A DNA stretch of 64,000 bases, taken from contig OY755177.1 of the NCBI GenBank assembly GCA_963576735.1, positions 1,116,001-1,180,000 of the forward strand. The letters run 5' to 3'. A program made the translations under genes and the position numbers. The stretch is from Bedellia somnulentella. Its lineage: Eukaryota > Arthropoda > Insecta > Lepidoptera > Bedelliidae. A model generated the notes under the pieces. It did not search any database and was not told the DNA's origin. It saw nothing but the letters and a program-made list of their open reading frames with translations. Shown in pieces: positions 23,950-34,661 of this stretch (the first letter of the stretch is position 1; each line of letters begins with the position of its first letter).

Positions 23950-24060
23950 GTCTAATGACGGCATAGAATAGCAGGAATTAACCTTTTCCGCAGGTATCTT
24001 AAGAGTGGGTTCAAACTCTGGGTTCGGAGGCATCTCAAACCATCTTTATTCTTTATTTTA
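23950..24060 (+). mobile_element. SINE-A, very old 5' part (tentative)
   Basis: CGGCATAGAATAGCAG and a GGTTCGGAG box remain; the rest is eroded. Confidence 0.35.
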
Positions 24061-24117
24061 TAATTTTCTGCCACTTAACCTAAAAAATGTGATGAGGGTC
24101 ATCAAATTTTGAAGTTT

Positions 24118-24265
24118 CATAAGTAGTTTTTGACCGATCACCAATGATACTTTATTTCTAACATCTTGTCCCTATCAATTTCCAAATGCGGCTGAGAAGT
24201 TACAGCTCTCAATTTCTGGCTACTCCTTTTTGGTATTTAAGGCCGTAACTACGTTTATGTATGTC
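24118..24265 (+). mobile_element. SINE-A3, 5' truncated
   Basis: Has the A3 marks ACTTTATTTCTAAC and GGTATTTAAGGCCGTAA. Confidence 0.75.
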
Positions 24266-24284
24266 TTGTAAATCAGACTTAGTA

Positions 24285-24330
24285 GTTAGTGCGTTTGGCT
24301 TACGATTCCGGTTCGATTCCCGGGACTATT
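24285..24330 (+). mobile_element. tRNA-derived SINE head fragment (another family)
   Basis: AGTAGTTAGTGCGTTTGGCT followed by GGTTCGATTCCCGGGAC looks like A and B boxes of a tRNA-headed SINE; the downstream body is eroded. Confidence 0.4.
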
Positions 24331-25167
24331 ATTATAAGTTGTTTCACCTGATAATCAGAAAAATCCCAGCTTATGTTACGGTAATTGTAATAGAGCTGTA
24401 AAGTGGAGTTTCGCCAAATCACATTTTGTAAGATAGGCCCAAGTCACTTTATTGGGACTTCACGGATCAATAAATACTCACAATGGTATTATTGGGTTAA
24501 TGATATTACTGTTTTCAACAGGGGGACAGCGTTATTAAAAATATTCTATTGCATCGTCAGTTTCGAACCAAAAAATGATTAATACAAATGGTTTTTTAAC
24601 AAAATGAAATTTGTTTTATTTTGATTTTTCAAATAATAATGAAAAAAAATGTTAATGTCTCTTAACGCAAAACTTTAGTCGAAGAAACAAAAAAATAAAT
24701 TCATATTTTGGCATGTATTATTGTAAATTATATTTTCTTGCAGTAGGTTTTAATGTTTTCGTCATGATTTATTTATCGTAGTCACATTCCATTCCGTGTA
24801 AAGGTGAAAAGAAGACACAAATTCATTCATGAAACACTTTAAGCTTGAACAACAACAGAAAAAAAGCTAAAAAGAATTAACAAAGCAATGCATAATAAAA
24901 TCTAAATAAAAACGTCCGTTAGCTAGACTACGCCAACAGTAGACACCTAAATCTCTTTCAGCATTATAACAGCTTTATTACAGTTCTATAAGCAACGTAT
25001 TGCATCTGAATAGTCGGCTTTATGACTTATGCTAGGTTGTTGAACGTGTGAATCATAAAGTAGCTGTTTTGTTTTTCAAGCTATTAAGTAAAGAGATATG
25101 GTTGAGAAATAAAATTAGCATTTATATTTGTTTAAACGTGTAATATTTTATTAATCTTTTTATTTAA
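24331..25167. other. Low-copy AT-rich DNA
   Basis: No gene seen. Confidence 0.55.
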
Positions 25168-25416
25168 TTCATACATACATACATGTACTCACGGCTATAT
25201 TTCCCTAGAAGGGGTAGCCAGAGCTAAGGAATTATAAATTACTCCGCCACTTTTGGAAGTTGAGTGGGGAAAAGATGGTAGAAATAAAGGTTTTTGTTGA
25301 TGGGTCTCCAACCGCATCGCCCAAAAATCCAATAAAAAGCCCCAATACCCTTAGTTGCCTCTTACGACACCCGTGGGTAGAAAGGGGTAGCGACATTCTA
25401 AGCCGGCACTACACGG
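25168..25416 (-). mobile_element. SINE-A2, full length
   Basis: Near-identical to the copies at 6095 and 63117. Confidence 0.9.
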
Positions 25417-27059
25417 TTCCTTTTCTTGTTATAATGTCTTATTATATCAAAACGAAATTAAACACCTTATAATTTAACAACTTAATTATGGACCTGGGCA
25501 GGACTAATACATCTTGCATTTATTTCTTTAAAATAGTTAAGTATATTAAAAAGCAGTATTTTTAAAAGCGTAAGGGCTAAGTCGTAGTAATTGTTAAGTA
25601 ATTAATTTAAATTTAAATAAAACCAGAGGTTAAGGACATGTGTGTGTAAGATAATGTAAATGTACGAGTGGTTCTTTCCAAGCAATATTTCCTTTGTTCA
25701 TAAATAACCATATCCAAATTTTTTGCAAAACATATGGGTGTAAAAACGCATTGTCACAATTTAATACGCATTTAAAAACATACTGTTAAAACAAAATGTT
25801 AGTGAGAAAAGACAAAGTGGCAAAATTAAAAGGATGTTCAGTTTACGAGATCAAATTTTAACAAATCATTGTTGTGAAAAAAATTTGAGTAGCGCACAAC
25901 GAGGAACAGATTAAAAAGAAAAATTGTTCTACTGACATCGCGGAATTGGTATCTTCCTTTCAAATCTAACCCTGGAAAAATAAATTTATTTAAAGAAGTA
26001 ACGGATTCCTGTAGGTGAATTTATTTTTTGAATATCTAGAGTAACTTCAATTATTTCTCTTAACTTCTGAAATTTAGCGTAATGGTTAAAAGGTAATGCT
26101 GTAGGGTGCTTTTGACCCAAAAAATCAAATATAGTTACTTGGTTCCGCAGGTTACATGATTATATTATAATTCTTTAAAGCATGTCACATAACTAAGATT
26201 GACTATTATCTTACTGTGCTATGCAACACTTACTAAAAAAACACTATTGCTATAGCTTAGGTCTTATCCCTTTCATAAACATGCTGAGTTCAAGTTATTT
26301 GTTGTGCCCAGTTTTATTACCCATCAATACATAATTAGAATGTTTTGTTCGTGAAAACCTCATGTGGAGAATATTACTCAAAAATAAAGGAAAGAAAAAT
26401 TTCGATTCCCCGCCGATGTTGAATTTTTTTTCTTTAGTTATCAGTAAGACCGTCAATACATATTTAAATTTAATACACTGCAATGTTTTGAAATACTGTT
26501 TATAGAGCCATTAACCAAAACATTTAATTCTAAAAAGTTTTTCACACCTCACATAACCCTCTCTAAAAGCACCGTTAAGAAGTACCCTAAACAAGATAAA
26601 AAAACAAAAACCGAGCCACGACAAACAAAAGACATCTAATTGTAGCTTTCTTTATCCGTGCGGTGAAATATCATAGCGGGGTTGAAGTATCGCTTCTTAA
26701 AAAATGTCGCCGTGACGTCATAACTTTGAATGGATAAGCTGATGAATAATTTGTGGGCAAACACAGTAAACAATAGAGGTTTTTACATTGCTAATGAATA
26801 GAAACTTTACGGTCATTAAACTTATTGTTTACGATGATTCTGGTGAAAGTTATAAATTGTTTATAAAAATATTGTTGTTGCAAAATAAAAGTTTTCAAGT
26901 TTGCGTTATATAATATATTATTCATAGCATAACGCAATTATTGTTTTTATATTCGTGCAAATCACAAACTGATTGCTGGCTAAAATACCTGGATGTCTTT
27001 TTGTCAAACTTTCACACTATCACATGTTACAGGAGTATCAATTTCTGTGATAGTGACCT
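25417..27059. other. Low-copy AT-rich DNA
   Basis: Holds only the family C tail piece at 26340. The patch at 26630-26870 is more complex and includes a CRE-like GTGACGTCA. Confidence 0.55.
26340..26410 (-). mobile_element. Family C tail fragment
   Basis: TTTTGTTCGTGAAAACCTCATG through GGAAAGAAAAATTTCGA, followed by unrelated sequence. Confidence 0.65.
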
Positions 27060-27115
27060 CACACATACATAATTCCCATTAGGGTAGGCAGAGACTATCA
27101 ATCGCCACATTTTAT
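27060..27115 (-). mobile_element. Family D remnant, last 55 bases
   Basis: AATTCCCATTAGGGTAGGCAGAGACT. Confidence 0.55.
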
Positions 27116-27600
27116 GATATTTTCTTTTATTTATTGTACTTTAGACGCCTGCCCTTTGTGAAAATTAAGAAAATTAAGTACGCTTAAAGATCCTAGAGCG
27201 CTCTTTAAAGTTAGATAGGTTCGTGGCATATGAACCAACGTTTTATCCTTAGCTCTGGCTAAAGTTTTCAATAAATTAGAGGTAGAGAATCAGCATCAAT
27301 AATTTATATAAACAAAAATATGGCTATAACAGAAGGCACCTTGATTTGTCTACGGCGTAGAAGCGTGTTCGTGTTTGGAGCGTCGTCGTCGTAGCAGCTT
27401 CTCGTAGCATAAATCAGGAAGGCACTCACGCGGCGCGGAGTCCTTGGCACAGATAACACTCCAACGTTTTTCTACATGTCTCACTACATCGGAATCGCGT
27501 TAAAATGCAACCTTTTTATTGCTTTTTCAAGAAAAATGAAACGCTGCTGAAATTCTTATGAAAAATTTAGTCTTAATTCTAGAAATAAAATGTTTGAGGA
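27116..27600. other. Low-copy DNA with a GC-rich patch
   Basis: About 27340-27500 is CG-rich (GGAGCGTCGTCGTCGTAGC, CACGCGGCGCGGAGTCC). Origin unknown; possibly a further MITE. Confidence 0.45.
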
Positions 27601-27881
27601 GGTTTATTTATTTATTTATTATTTTTAGGACCTTCAACAAGAAATACATAATTCATTTATAGTTTTTTACATTGGTATTACGGTAGACAGTATGCATTCT
27701 TAATTATAGAAGGCCACAGCATTCTCTGGAAAACATGTACAAAAATTCATTATTCCCTAATTCCCTATTATTAACATAACTTACAACATTAAACCCTTAA
27801 CCTAACTTAAATCTAGACTTAAACTATGCGGAACCTGAGTAAACAACCGTTTCAACACCTATAAAATACATTTAATGTTGA

Positions 27882-29505
27882 CTACAAAAAAGACCACTTT
27901 ATAATACAATAAATCAAATTGTTAATGTTGTGATACAGAAATCTTTTTTGAAGCCTTTCTATTCTTAGTGAGTGCACGTTGTAATAGGGATTCCAGACCA
28001 CACTGCCGTATTCCAAGATGCTTCTAACTAACGATTTGAACAGTGCTATCTTGGTATGATTATTCTTGAAACACTTGGTGTTTCTAAGGACAAATCCAAG
28101 ACACTTTGACGCTTTACCAATAACGTTATCAAAATGTTTGATAAAAGTAAGCTTGCTATCAAAGGTAAAACCAAGATCGCGAATAAACTCAACTTTTTCC
28201 AGTTTCTCATTCTCGATTACATAGTTGCCCTCCAAAACTTTATGTTTTCTTCTAAACGACACCGAAAAGCACTTCCTGGCATTAAGTATCATTTTATTTT
28301 TAAAACACCATGAGCTTAGTCGATTAAGATCCTGTTGCAAAAGATTTGAGTCGGCAACAGAAGAAATCTCTCTGGAGATCTTTAGGTCATCAGCAAACAA
28401 GTATGAATCGCAATACCAAAAGCAGTCTAGGACATCGTTAACAAATAGGTTGAACAATAGTGGACCGAGGTGCGAGCCTTGAGGAACACCTGAATTAACT
28501 AAAAATGAGAATGAGTTACTACTATTAAATACAACTCTGGCCATTCGGTCTGAAAGGTATGACCGAAGCCATACCAACAAAAAGTATGATACACCCAAGC
28601 TCTCTAACTTTTCCAAAAGTATAACATGGTTGACCCTATCAAAAGCCTTGCTGAAATCGGTGTATATGCAATCTATTTGTCCACCCTTACCGACCACTGC
28701 ACAAAGCTTTTCCAGGTGTGAAACTAAGTTAGTCGTTGTTGAGCGTTTTTTAACAAAACCATGCTGTGACTCCGATATAAACCTTCCTGCGTCTAAAATT
28801 AAGTGCTCGTATATAAGACTTTCAAATAATTTAGCGAATTGCGAAAGTATGCAGATTGGTCTGTAGTCCCTGACATCACTAGCATCTCCACTCTTGAAAA
28901 TTGGGACAACCTTAGTAATTCTCCAATCAGTAGGAAATATACCTGTATCAATAGACTTTGTATAAATAATATATAAAGGAGTCACAAGATTGCTAGCGCA
29001 TTTAAACAGGAAAAGAGGGGGGATACTATCTGGACCGGCACCTTTGTACAAGGAGAGTCTTTTTATTTTTTGGAGTATCTTGTCTTTAGAAATAAATTTG
29101 TGCTTCGGTTTGCCGGGTAATACAGTCACTGGGGGATATTTTTGACACGCGTTAGAGCAATCGTAAGTTAGAGAAAAATGTTCTGCAAATAAATCTGCTA
29201 TTTGTTCATTATTTGAAGCTTTCTTATCTCGGAACTTCATCGATTCCGGGTAATCATTACGAAGTGTTTTCTTCTGTTTAATGAAAGACCAAAAATATTT
29301 CGGATTCTTTCTGATGCTAATTTCTATACGGGCTATGTAATCGTTGTAACAAGTTTTTGATGAGTGGTCACAACTTTTTTTGAGAGACTCAAAGGCAAGC
29401 TTATCAAGTGGATTTGCGTACTTTTTAAACCTAGTTCTTACTTTATTCTTTTCTTTTAATAATTTTATTAGATCTTTAGAGAACCAGGCAGGATAACATT
29501 TGACT
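27882..29505 (-). pseudogene. Reverse transcriptase domain of a Jockey/CR1-like LINE (ORF2 remnant)
   Basis: Copies LINE RNA into DNA at a nicked chromosomal target. The frame is open from about 29505 to the stop at 27882; the first in-frame methionine is at 29240, but recognisable protein (YPAWFSKDLIK and a KYFWSFIK motif) starts upstream of it, so that ATG is not a real start. Counting from that methionine, RT motifs are in order: YRPI near residue 126, motif A DFSKAFDRV near 195 (catalytic Asp), motif B GVPQGSHLGPLLF near 251, motif C FADD at 282-285 (both catalytic Asp present), a motif D-like segment near 312, and LGFTFD near 356. The endonuclease domain is absent. The C-terminus ends about 20 residues after RIERLQKRFL, where related proteins continue, suggesting a second deletion. 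Catalytic residues survive but the element cannot be autonomous. Confidence 0.85.
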
Positions 29506-29982
29506 GAGAGATTTGAGAGCCGGCGCCAAATGTTCTACAACGTACACAGGCTTCTTAGCTCCACCAATCCCCAGATGGGTAGAGTTGAGTTTATCAGCTT
29601 TCAATTTGTTTTTGTTGAACTTGATTATTGACGCAAGTAGTTCATCACGTTGGCGTTGGTTGCGGAGCTGGACGACAATAGAGCGTGGCCTGTCATCTTT
29701 ATGCAATTTAGTAGTCCTTGTGCACGTTTGAATATCCGATTCTTCAACATCAAACCCTACCACCTTGCCAAGCTGGAGCACGGTAGTCTTAAGGTTTTCA
29801 TTCTTGTGTTCAGGAACACACTGTATTTCAACATTGGCTGCTCTCATGTGCTGCTCCAAATATAGAATTTTACTATTTAAGTTATCAATTTCCAAATTAT
29901 GGATTCCTTTAGGTTCATCCGAGTTCATCCGAGGTTCAGTATTAAAACATTTTACTCCACTTATTAATTTGCGGTAAAACAA
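29476..29982 (-). pseudogene. ORF1-like protein fragment of the same LINE
   Basis: A 168-codon frame on the same strand, immediately upstream of the RT frame. Residues about 28-50 (EIDNLNSKILYLEQHMRAAN) look like a coiled coil. The following stretch (VGFDVEESDIQTC, then RSIVVQLRNQRQRDELL, then a Lys/Asn-rich segment) resembles the RNA-binding part of insect LINE ORF1 proteins, the type related to the baculovirus FP-protein fold; this is judged by eye. It ends VYVVEHLAPALKSL and then runs out of frame into RT sequence near 29505, so the normal C-terminus, including any zinc knuckle, is lost. The N-terminal start is uncertain and may be truncated. Confidence 0.65.
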
Positions 29983-30067
29983 ATGCGGTAGACTATTGCT
30001 ATATAATGACGAAGCTTTAGCCTCTCGGTGGTGTCATTATAATCACTGGTGTAATTTAGATTGGTTT

Positions 30068-30353
30068 CTAATAAATAAAGGAAAGAAAAATATCGACACA
30101 GGCGGGAATCGAACCCGCGACCTTCGGGTATACGCCCCCATCGCTCTGCCAATTGAGCTACCGTTTCAATGGCTGCCAGCGCGAAATTCTTCTATCCTTT
30201 ATTTCTTTTACACGTTTAAGTAGTGTTTGAGTTTCCTACCTCCGAATTTTTACTAATTCGGAAGTAGGAAACGTTTTTCTTTCCTTTATTTATTCTTTAT
30301 TTATTAGTAACAATCCTCACGTCATGAGGTTTTCATGAACAAAAAGATTTAAA
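30068..30353 (+). mobile_element. Family C fold-back SINE, copy 6
   Basis: Inverted 5' end, antisense tRNA-like segment at 30095-30167, leader, and tail ending AACAAAAAGATTTAAA. The TSD TTAGATTGGTTT is perfect (30056-30067, 30354-30365). It sits just beyond the 5' side of LINE-1. Confidence 0.85.
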
Positions 30354-30365
30354 TTAGATTGGTTT

Positions 30366-31009
30366 GTTAGCTGAATTATCTAGAAAGTGCCACGATTCTA
30401 TTAAAACTTTACGAAGCGAAAAATGAAGAATGTATTACACGTATTTTATTTTAATTTAATGTTTAGTACACTCTCCCTTAAGCCCAAAACACTTATTTTA
30501 TCAACCCAGTAAGACAACAATATGCATTTTAAAAATCGCGTGTGCATGTGTGTTCAATTGGCTCTCGTATCAATACGGTCTTAATTATTATAGCCTGTCT
30601 ATGTTTTATCAGTCTATTTAAATTGACTAGAGCAAATTCATTCATAATGATGAATTAAGCAACTTCGGTGGGGGTTTTAATGATTTTTGATAGTCATGAA
30701 AATAAAAATCTTATCATCATTTTTCTCAAAATACTTTTAAAAAGTCTCTATATAGTATGTTAAAAGATTTTCTACCTTTAAATTTTGGAAGATGAGCTAA
30801 TAAAACATCATAACAAAACCTTCCTCATGAAGTGATTCGGTGAAGATTATTGGTTGTATTTAGTTTTACTTTCCATAGCTCACTAATTACTTGCAATGCA
30901 TATTGGATTAAATCTGGCGTAAATTTTCGGAAACCCACAGTCATACAAATATTAATAAGTTACTTCGCTCAATTCCGCTAAATTTTGCGCAATTTTTATA
31001 ACTTACAAT
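30366..31009. other. AT-rich DNA, nothing recognised
   Basis: No gene or repeat seen. Confidence 0.55.
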
Positions 31010-31060
31010 ACTACTATAACCATTTTATTTAATACCGAAATAGCAGTAAATAAATTTAAT

Positions 31061-31306
31061 ACATACATACATATACTCACGGCTATAAATCCCGAGAAGG
31101 GGTAGCCAGAGCTAAGGAATTAGAAATTCCTCAGCCACTTTTGGAAACTTGAGTGGGGAAAAGATGGTAAAGTAAAGGTTGTTGGTGATGGGTCTCCAAC
31201 CGCATCGCCCAAAAATCCCTTAAAAGCCCAAATACCGTTAGTCGCCTCCTACGTACACCCATCAGTAGAAACGGGGTAGTGCTATTCTAAGCCGACACTA
31301 CACGGC
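31061..31306 (-). mobile_element. SINE-A1, full length, with unusually long flanking direct repeats
   Basis: The 51 bp at 31010-31060 recur at 31313-31363 with two mismatches, far longer than the 8-17 bp duplications of other copies. Confidence 0.9.
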
Positions 31307-31673
31307 TACTTTACTACTATAACCATTTTATTTAATACCAAAACAGCAGTAAATAAATTTAATATGATATTTAATGAGCAGTATATTATGTATCAGTAAT
31401 AAATCCACAAAGCGTTGTATGTAACACGATAATTGGTATGTAGTACGTATCTAACCTACAAAGGCTTTCATAATACAGATACACGTGTACAGCCTCATCT
31501 CAGAGAAATCTCAAGACGGAAGCGGAAGTTACGGTCGCTATGAGCGCCATTATTACGCTTGGAGCGCCACCTTCAGTCGTTAGTGAAACTAATCGACTTC
31601 GTTAACTACGGTAGTTATCTCATCATAAATATATACTTTCAATTATACACTATATGATTTTCAATATTATTTT

Positions 31674-31722
31674 GCCGTGTAGTGCCGGCTTAGAATGTCA
31701 CTACCCTTTTCTTCAATAGGTA
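31674..31722 (+). mobile_element. SINE-A head fragment
   Basis: GCCGTGTAGTGCCGGCTTAG through TTCTTCAATAGGTAA only. Confidence 0.75.
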
Positions 31723-31781
31723 AAGCTTCATTAGCTTAATGAGATCACATTTATCGTAAAACAATATTTGTGTGTATGTAT

Positions 31782-32028
31782 GCTGAGTAGTGTTGGCTTA
31801 GAATAGCACTACCCCATTTCTTCCGGTGGGTGTACGTAAGAGGCGACTAACGGTATAGGGGCTTTTAAGGATTTTTGGGCGATGCGGTTGGAGACCCATC
31901 ACCAACAACCTTTACTTTGCCATCTTTTCCCCACTCAACTTTCCAAAAGTGGCTGAGGAATTTCTAATTCTTTAGCTCTGGCTACCCCTTCTAGGGATTT
32001 ATAGCCGTGAGTATATGTATGTATGTAA
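31782..32028 (+). mobile_element. SINE-A1, full length
   Basis: TSD AATATTTGT on both sides. Confidence 0.9.
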
Positions 32029-32284
32029 TATTTGTATAGTCGTGTAAATATATAACTTTGTCAATAAAGATAAGACCTATTTTATTAGTGGTATCTATTA
32101 AAACTTACATCATTGAATATTACTCACCTGGTTGATACCAAAATTTATCTCATCCACTAAACGGTCACTGCTTTTTATGATTTAAATAATAAAACACAAG
32201 ATAAGAATAAATTGTATAGGTAATAAAATTATACAAGTTGCCATTATTACAGTTTAATCGAAATTTGAGTCTCTTCGTACATCA

Positions 32285-32356
32285 GTTTCCGTGGTGTAGC
32301 GGTTATCACATCTGCCTAACACGCAGAAGGCCCCCGGTTCGATCCCGGGCGGAAAC
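32285..32356 (+). tRNA. tRNA-Val (AAC)
   Basis: Third copy, identical to those at 7528 and 9125, on the same strand but 23 kb away. All four stems pair and the anticodon is AAC. A TTTT terminator lies 4 bases downstream. It sits between two SINE-A copies (31782-32028 and 32398-32636). Confidence 0.94.
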
Positions 32357-32397
32357 ATACTTTTGAATCCATATTTTATTAACATTTTAATTTCTTT

Positions 32398-32636
32398 GCT
32401 GTGTAGTGTCGGCTTAGAATAACACTACCCCATTTCTGCCGGTGGGTGTACGTAAGAGGCAATTAACGGTATTGGGGCTTATAAGGGATTTTTGGGCGAT
32501 GTGGTTGGAGACCCATCACCAGCAACCTTTATTTTGCCATCTTTTCCCCACTCAACTTTCCAAACTTCTAGTTCCTTAGCTCTGGCTACCCCTTCTTGGG
32601 ATTTACAGCCGTGAGTATATGTATGTATGTATGTAT
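32398..32636 (+). mobile_element. SINE-A1, near full length
   Basis: About 18 bases are missing before the hairpin; approximate TSD TTTTAATTTCT. Confidence 0.88.
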
Positions 32637-32775
32637 TTTTATTTCTAAACCTGACTTTAATTTGAGTAAAATTTTAAGATTGCCTTTCTCTCTGTTCAAA
32701 ATAATTTAACTGTAAGACTGTATAACTTGTACATGTTTTCATTTAGGTGTTTACCAAGCAGTATACTATTTACTG

Positions 32776-32912
32776 TGTGTAGTGTCAGCTTAAAGTAGCA
32801 CCAACCCAATTTCCTCTTTTATTTTTCCATGGTTTTTCTTTTAAAATTACAAATAAGGCTGAGGAATTGCTTAATACGAATCTCTAGCTACTTCTCTTTC
32901 GAGATGTATACA
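32776..32912 (+). mobile_element. SINE-A, old and deleted
   Basis: The head GTGTAGTGTCAGCTTA is followed directly by a degraded 3' half. Confidence 0.6.
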
Positions 32913-33009
32913 TAATCTTCAGAGTACAGGAAGTAACATATTTAATTTATTCATCATTTAGTTGAAATCATAATCATATAGTCTGAAGAGTAAAATCATG
33001 TATGTAAAG

Positions 33010-33116
33010 ATTAATGAATGTAGATAAATAAGGTTTGCCAGAATCGTACGAAGTGGCGATCGATAGTCTTTGCCTACCCCAGTAAAAACTAATGGTGTGA
33101 GTATATATATGTATGC
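33010..33116 (+). mobile_element. Family D remnant with intact 3' end
   Basis: GTTTGCCAGAATCGTACGA, CTTTGCCTACCCC and GGTGTGAGTATATATATG. Confidence 0.65.
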
Positions 33117-33393
33117 ATTTATCATTTAGTTGAATAAACATGAAAACAGTTTCACATAGTGTTATCTTTCGGAAGTCCGAATCGGTTATCACACTCCGCA
33201 CCTCGACTCAGGAAACCAAACCGCGTTAATGGCAATAACAGTCTGATGTGAAATGTTGCTTTTGATATTTTGTGTTACCTATTTAATAAATTGTACCATT
33301 AAACAGACAGGATTGCTACGTACCTAAAAGTTGAATTTTCATTTTGATTTGCTTGAAAAATTGTTTAGGGGGCTTTGGCCTTAAATTAAGGAT

Positions 33394-33613
33394 ATACATA
33401 CATACATACATATACTCACGGCTGTAAATCCTTAAAAAGGGTAGCCAGAGCTAAGGAATCAGAAATTCCTCAGCCACTTTTGGAAGTTGCGTGAGGAAAA
33501 TATGGTAAAATGAAGGATGTTGGTGATGGGTCTCCAACCGCATCGCACAATAATCCCTTAAAAGCCCTAATACCGTTAGTCACCTCTTACGTACACCCTC
33601 CGGAAGAAATGGG
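33394..33613 (-). mobile_element. SINE-A1, head truncated
   Basis: Complete tail to CACCCTCCGGAAGAAATGGG; the terminal head is missing. Confidence 0.85.
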
Positions 33614-33679
33614 ATGAAGGATATAGATTATGAAAATCATTCTCAGCTTATTGTTTCTTGTCTAAATTGTTTTTTTGAA

Positions 33680-33772
33680 GATTGATGACTATAGATAAAG
33701 CTCAAGAACATTTCCAAGATCGCACAAAGTGAAACTCAATAGTCTCTGCCTACCCAAATAGAAACTAAAGTA
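33680..33772 (+). mobile_element. Family D remnant, old
   Basis: AGTCTCTGCCTACCCAAATAG preceded by a decayed body. Confidence 0.5.
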
Positions 33773-34477
33773 AAATACACACAATCACCAAGTAGGAAAT
33801 CAACGGAAATATATAGTATATAATATAATAGATAAAAAAGAAAATCTGAGCTCTAAAAAGTAAAATATCAACTGTAAATAATGTTTATAACGCTGCCGCT
33901 GGTGTTTCTGACATCCATCATAACTTTGCCGCAACTTTCTCGAATATTCGTAATCTTGTTACAACAAAGCCTCCAAGGTGTAGCCAGTGAGACGGATTTA
34001 AAAAAACTGCCATAAATCTGAGGAAATCTTGTGGGAAACTTAGCAAATTGGGCATTTACTATTCACGTCATAGTCTCGGTGGCGCCGGTATTCGGGTTAT
34101 GTTCAGTACTTTTTCAATACTGAATACTTTTTTTACATACCAAATTACGAGATTATTTTTTTTTATTAATTTCTTGATACCGACTAGCCTCAAAAACTAC
34201 ATTAATAAGTTTTGCGCCGTTTTTCTACAACCACAACTATTCTCTTAATTGGCCCATCATTTTAAAATTTATTGAAATTATTTTGAAAATAAATTGAAAA
34301 ATAAATAACATTTTTTTAAATTAAAAATAAAATATTTTAAAAATAAAATTATTAATAAAAACTTTAAACAATCTTAACTTTGTGCATTGAACAGCCAAAA
34401 TACTTTCATATCATTTTAAATATTTATCAAAACTGTGACAGCAAAAAAATAATATATTAAATGGTGTTATTCTTATA

Positions 34478-34661
34478 CTGCGTGAGGTCAGCTCAGAATA
34501 AAACAATTTTATGGTATGAGGGTATGGTATGGTAGTGGAGACCCATCATCACAATTAAATTTCTTTTCCCTACTTAACTTCCAAAAGTAGCTTAGGATCC
34601 TGATTCTGAATCTCTGAAAACTCCTCTTTGGTGTTCATAGCCGTTAGTATATGTATGTATC
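34478..34661 (+). mobile_element. SINE-A, old
   Basis: Head CTGCGTGAGGTCAGCTCAGA and tail CATAGCCGTTAGTATATG; the centre is reduced. Confidence 0.65.

Larger units (their letters stand above)
27601..29990 (-). mobile_element. Internally deleted non-LTR retrotransposon (LINE-1 of window)
   Basis: This minus-strand LINE carries an ORF1-like fragment (29476-29982), a reverse-transcriptase frame (27882 to about 29505) and a 3' region ending in ATAAATAAATAAATAAA (27601-27620 on the + strand). The apurinic endonuclease domain expected between ORF1 and the RT is missing, and the frame changes where the two pieces meet near 29505, so an internal deletion joined them. The RT C-terminus also stops abruptly after the LQKRF motif. 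The RT looks like the Jockey/CR1 group, judged by eye. The 5' boundary is uncertain; family C sequence starts at 30068. No clear TSD was found. Confidence 0.85.

Noticed and set aside
28225..28866. Plus-strand frames opposite the LINE-1 RT
   Set aside because: Shadow frames of a real RT on the other strand.
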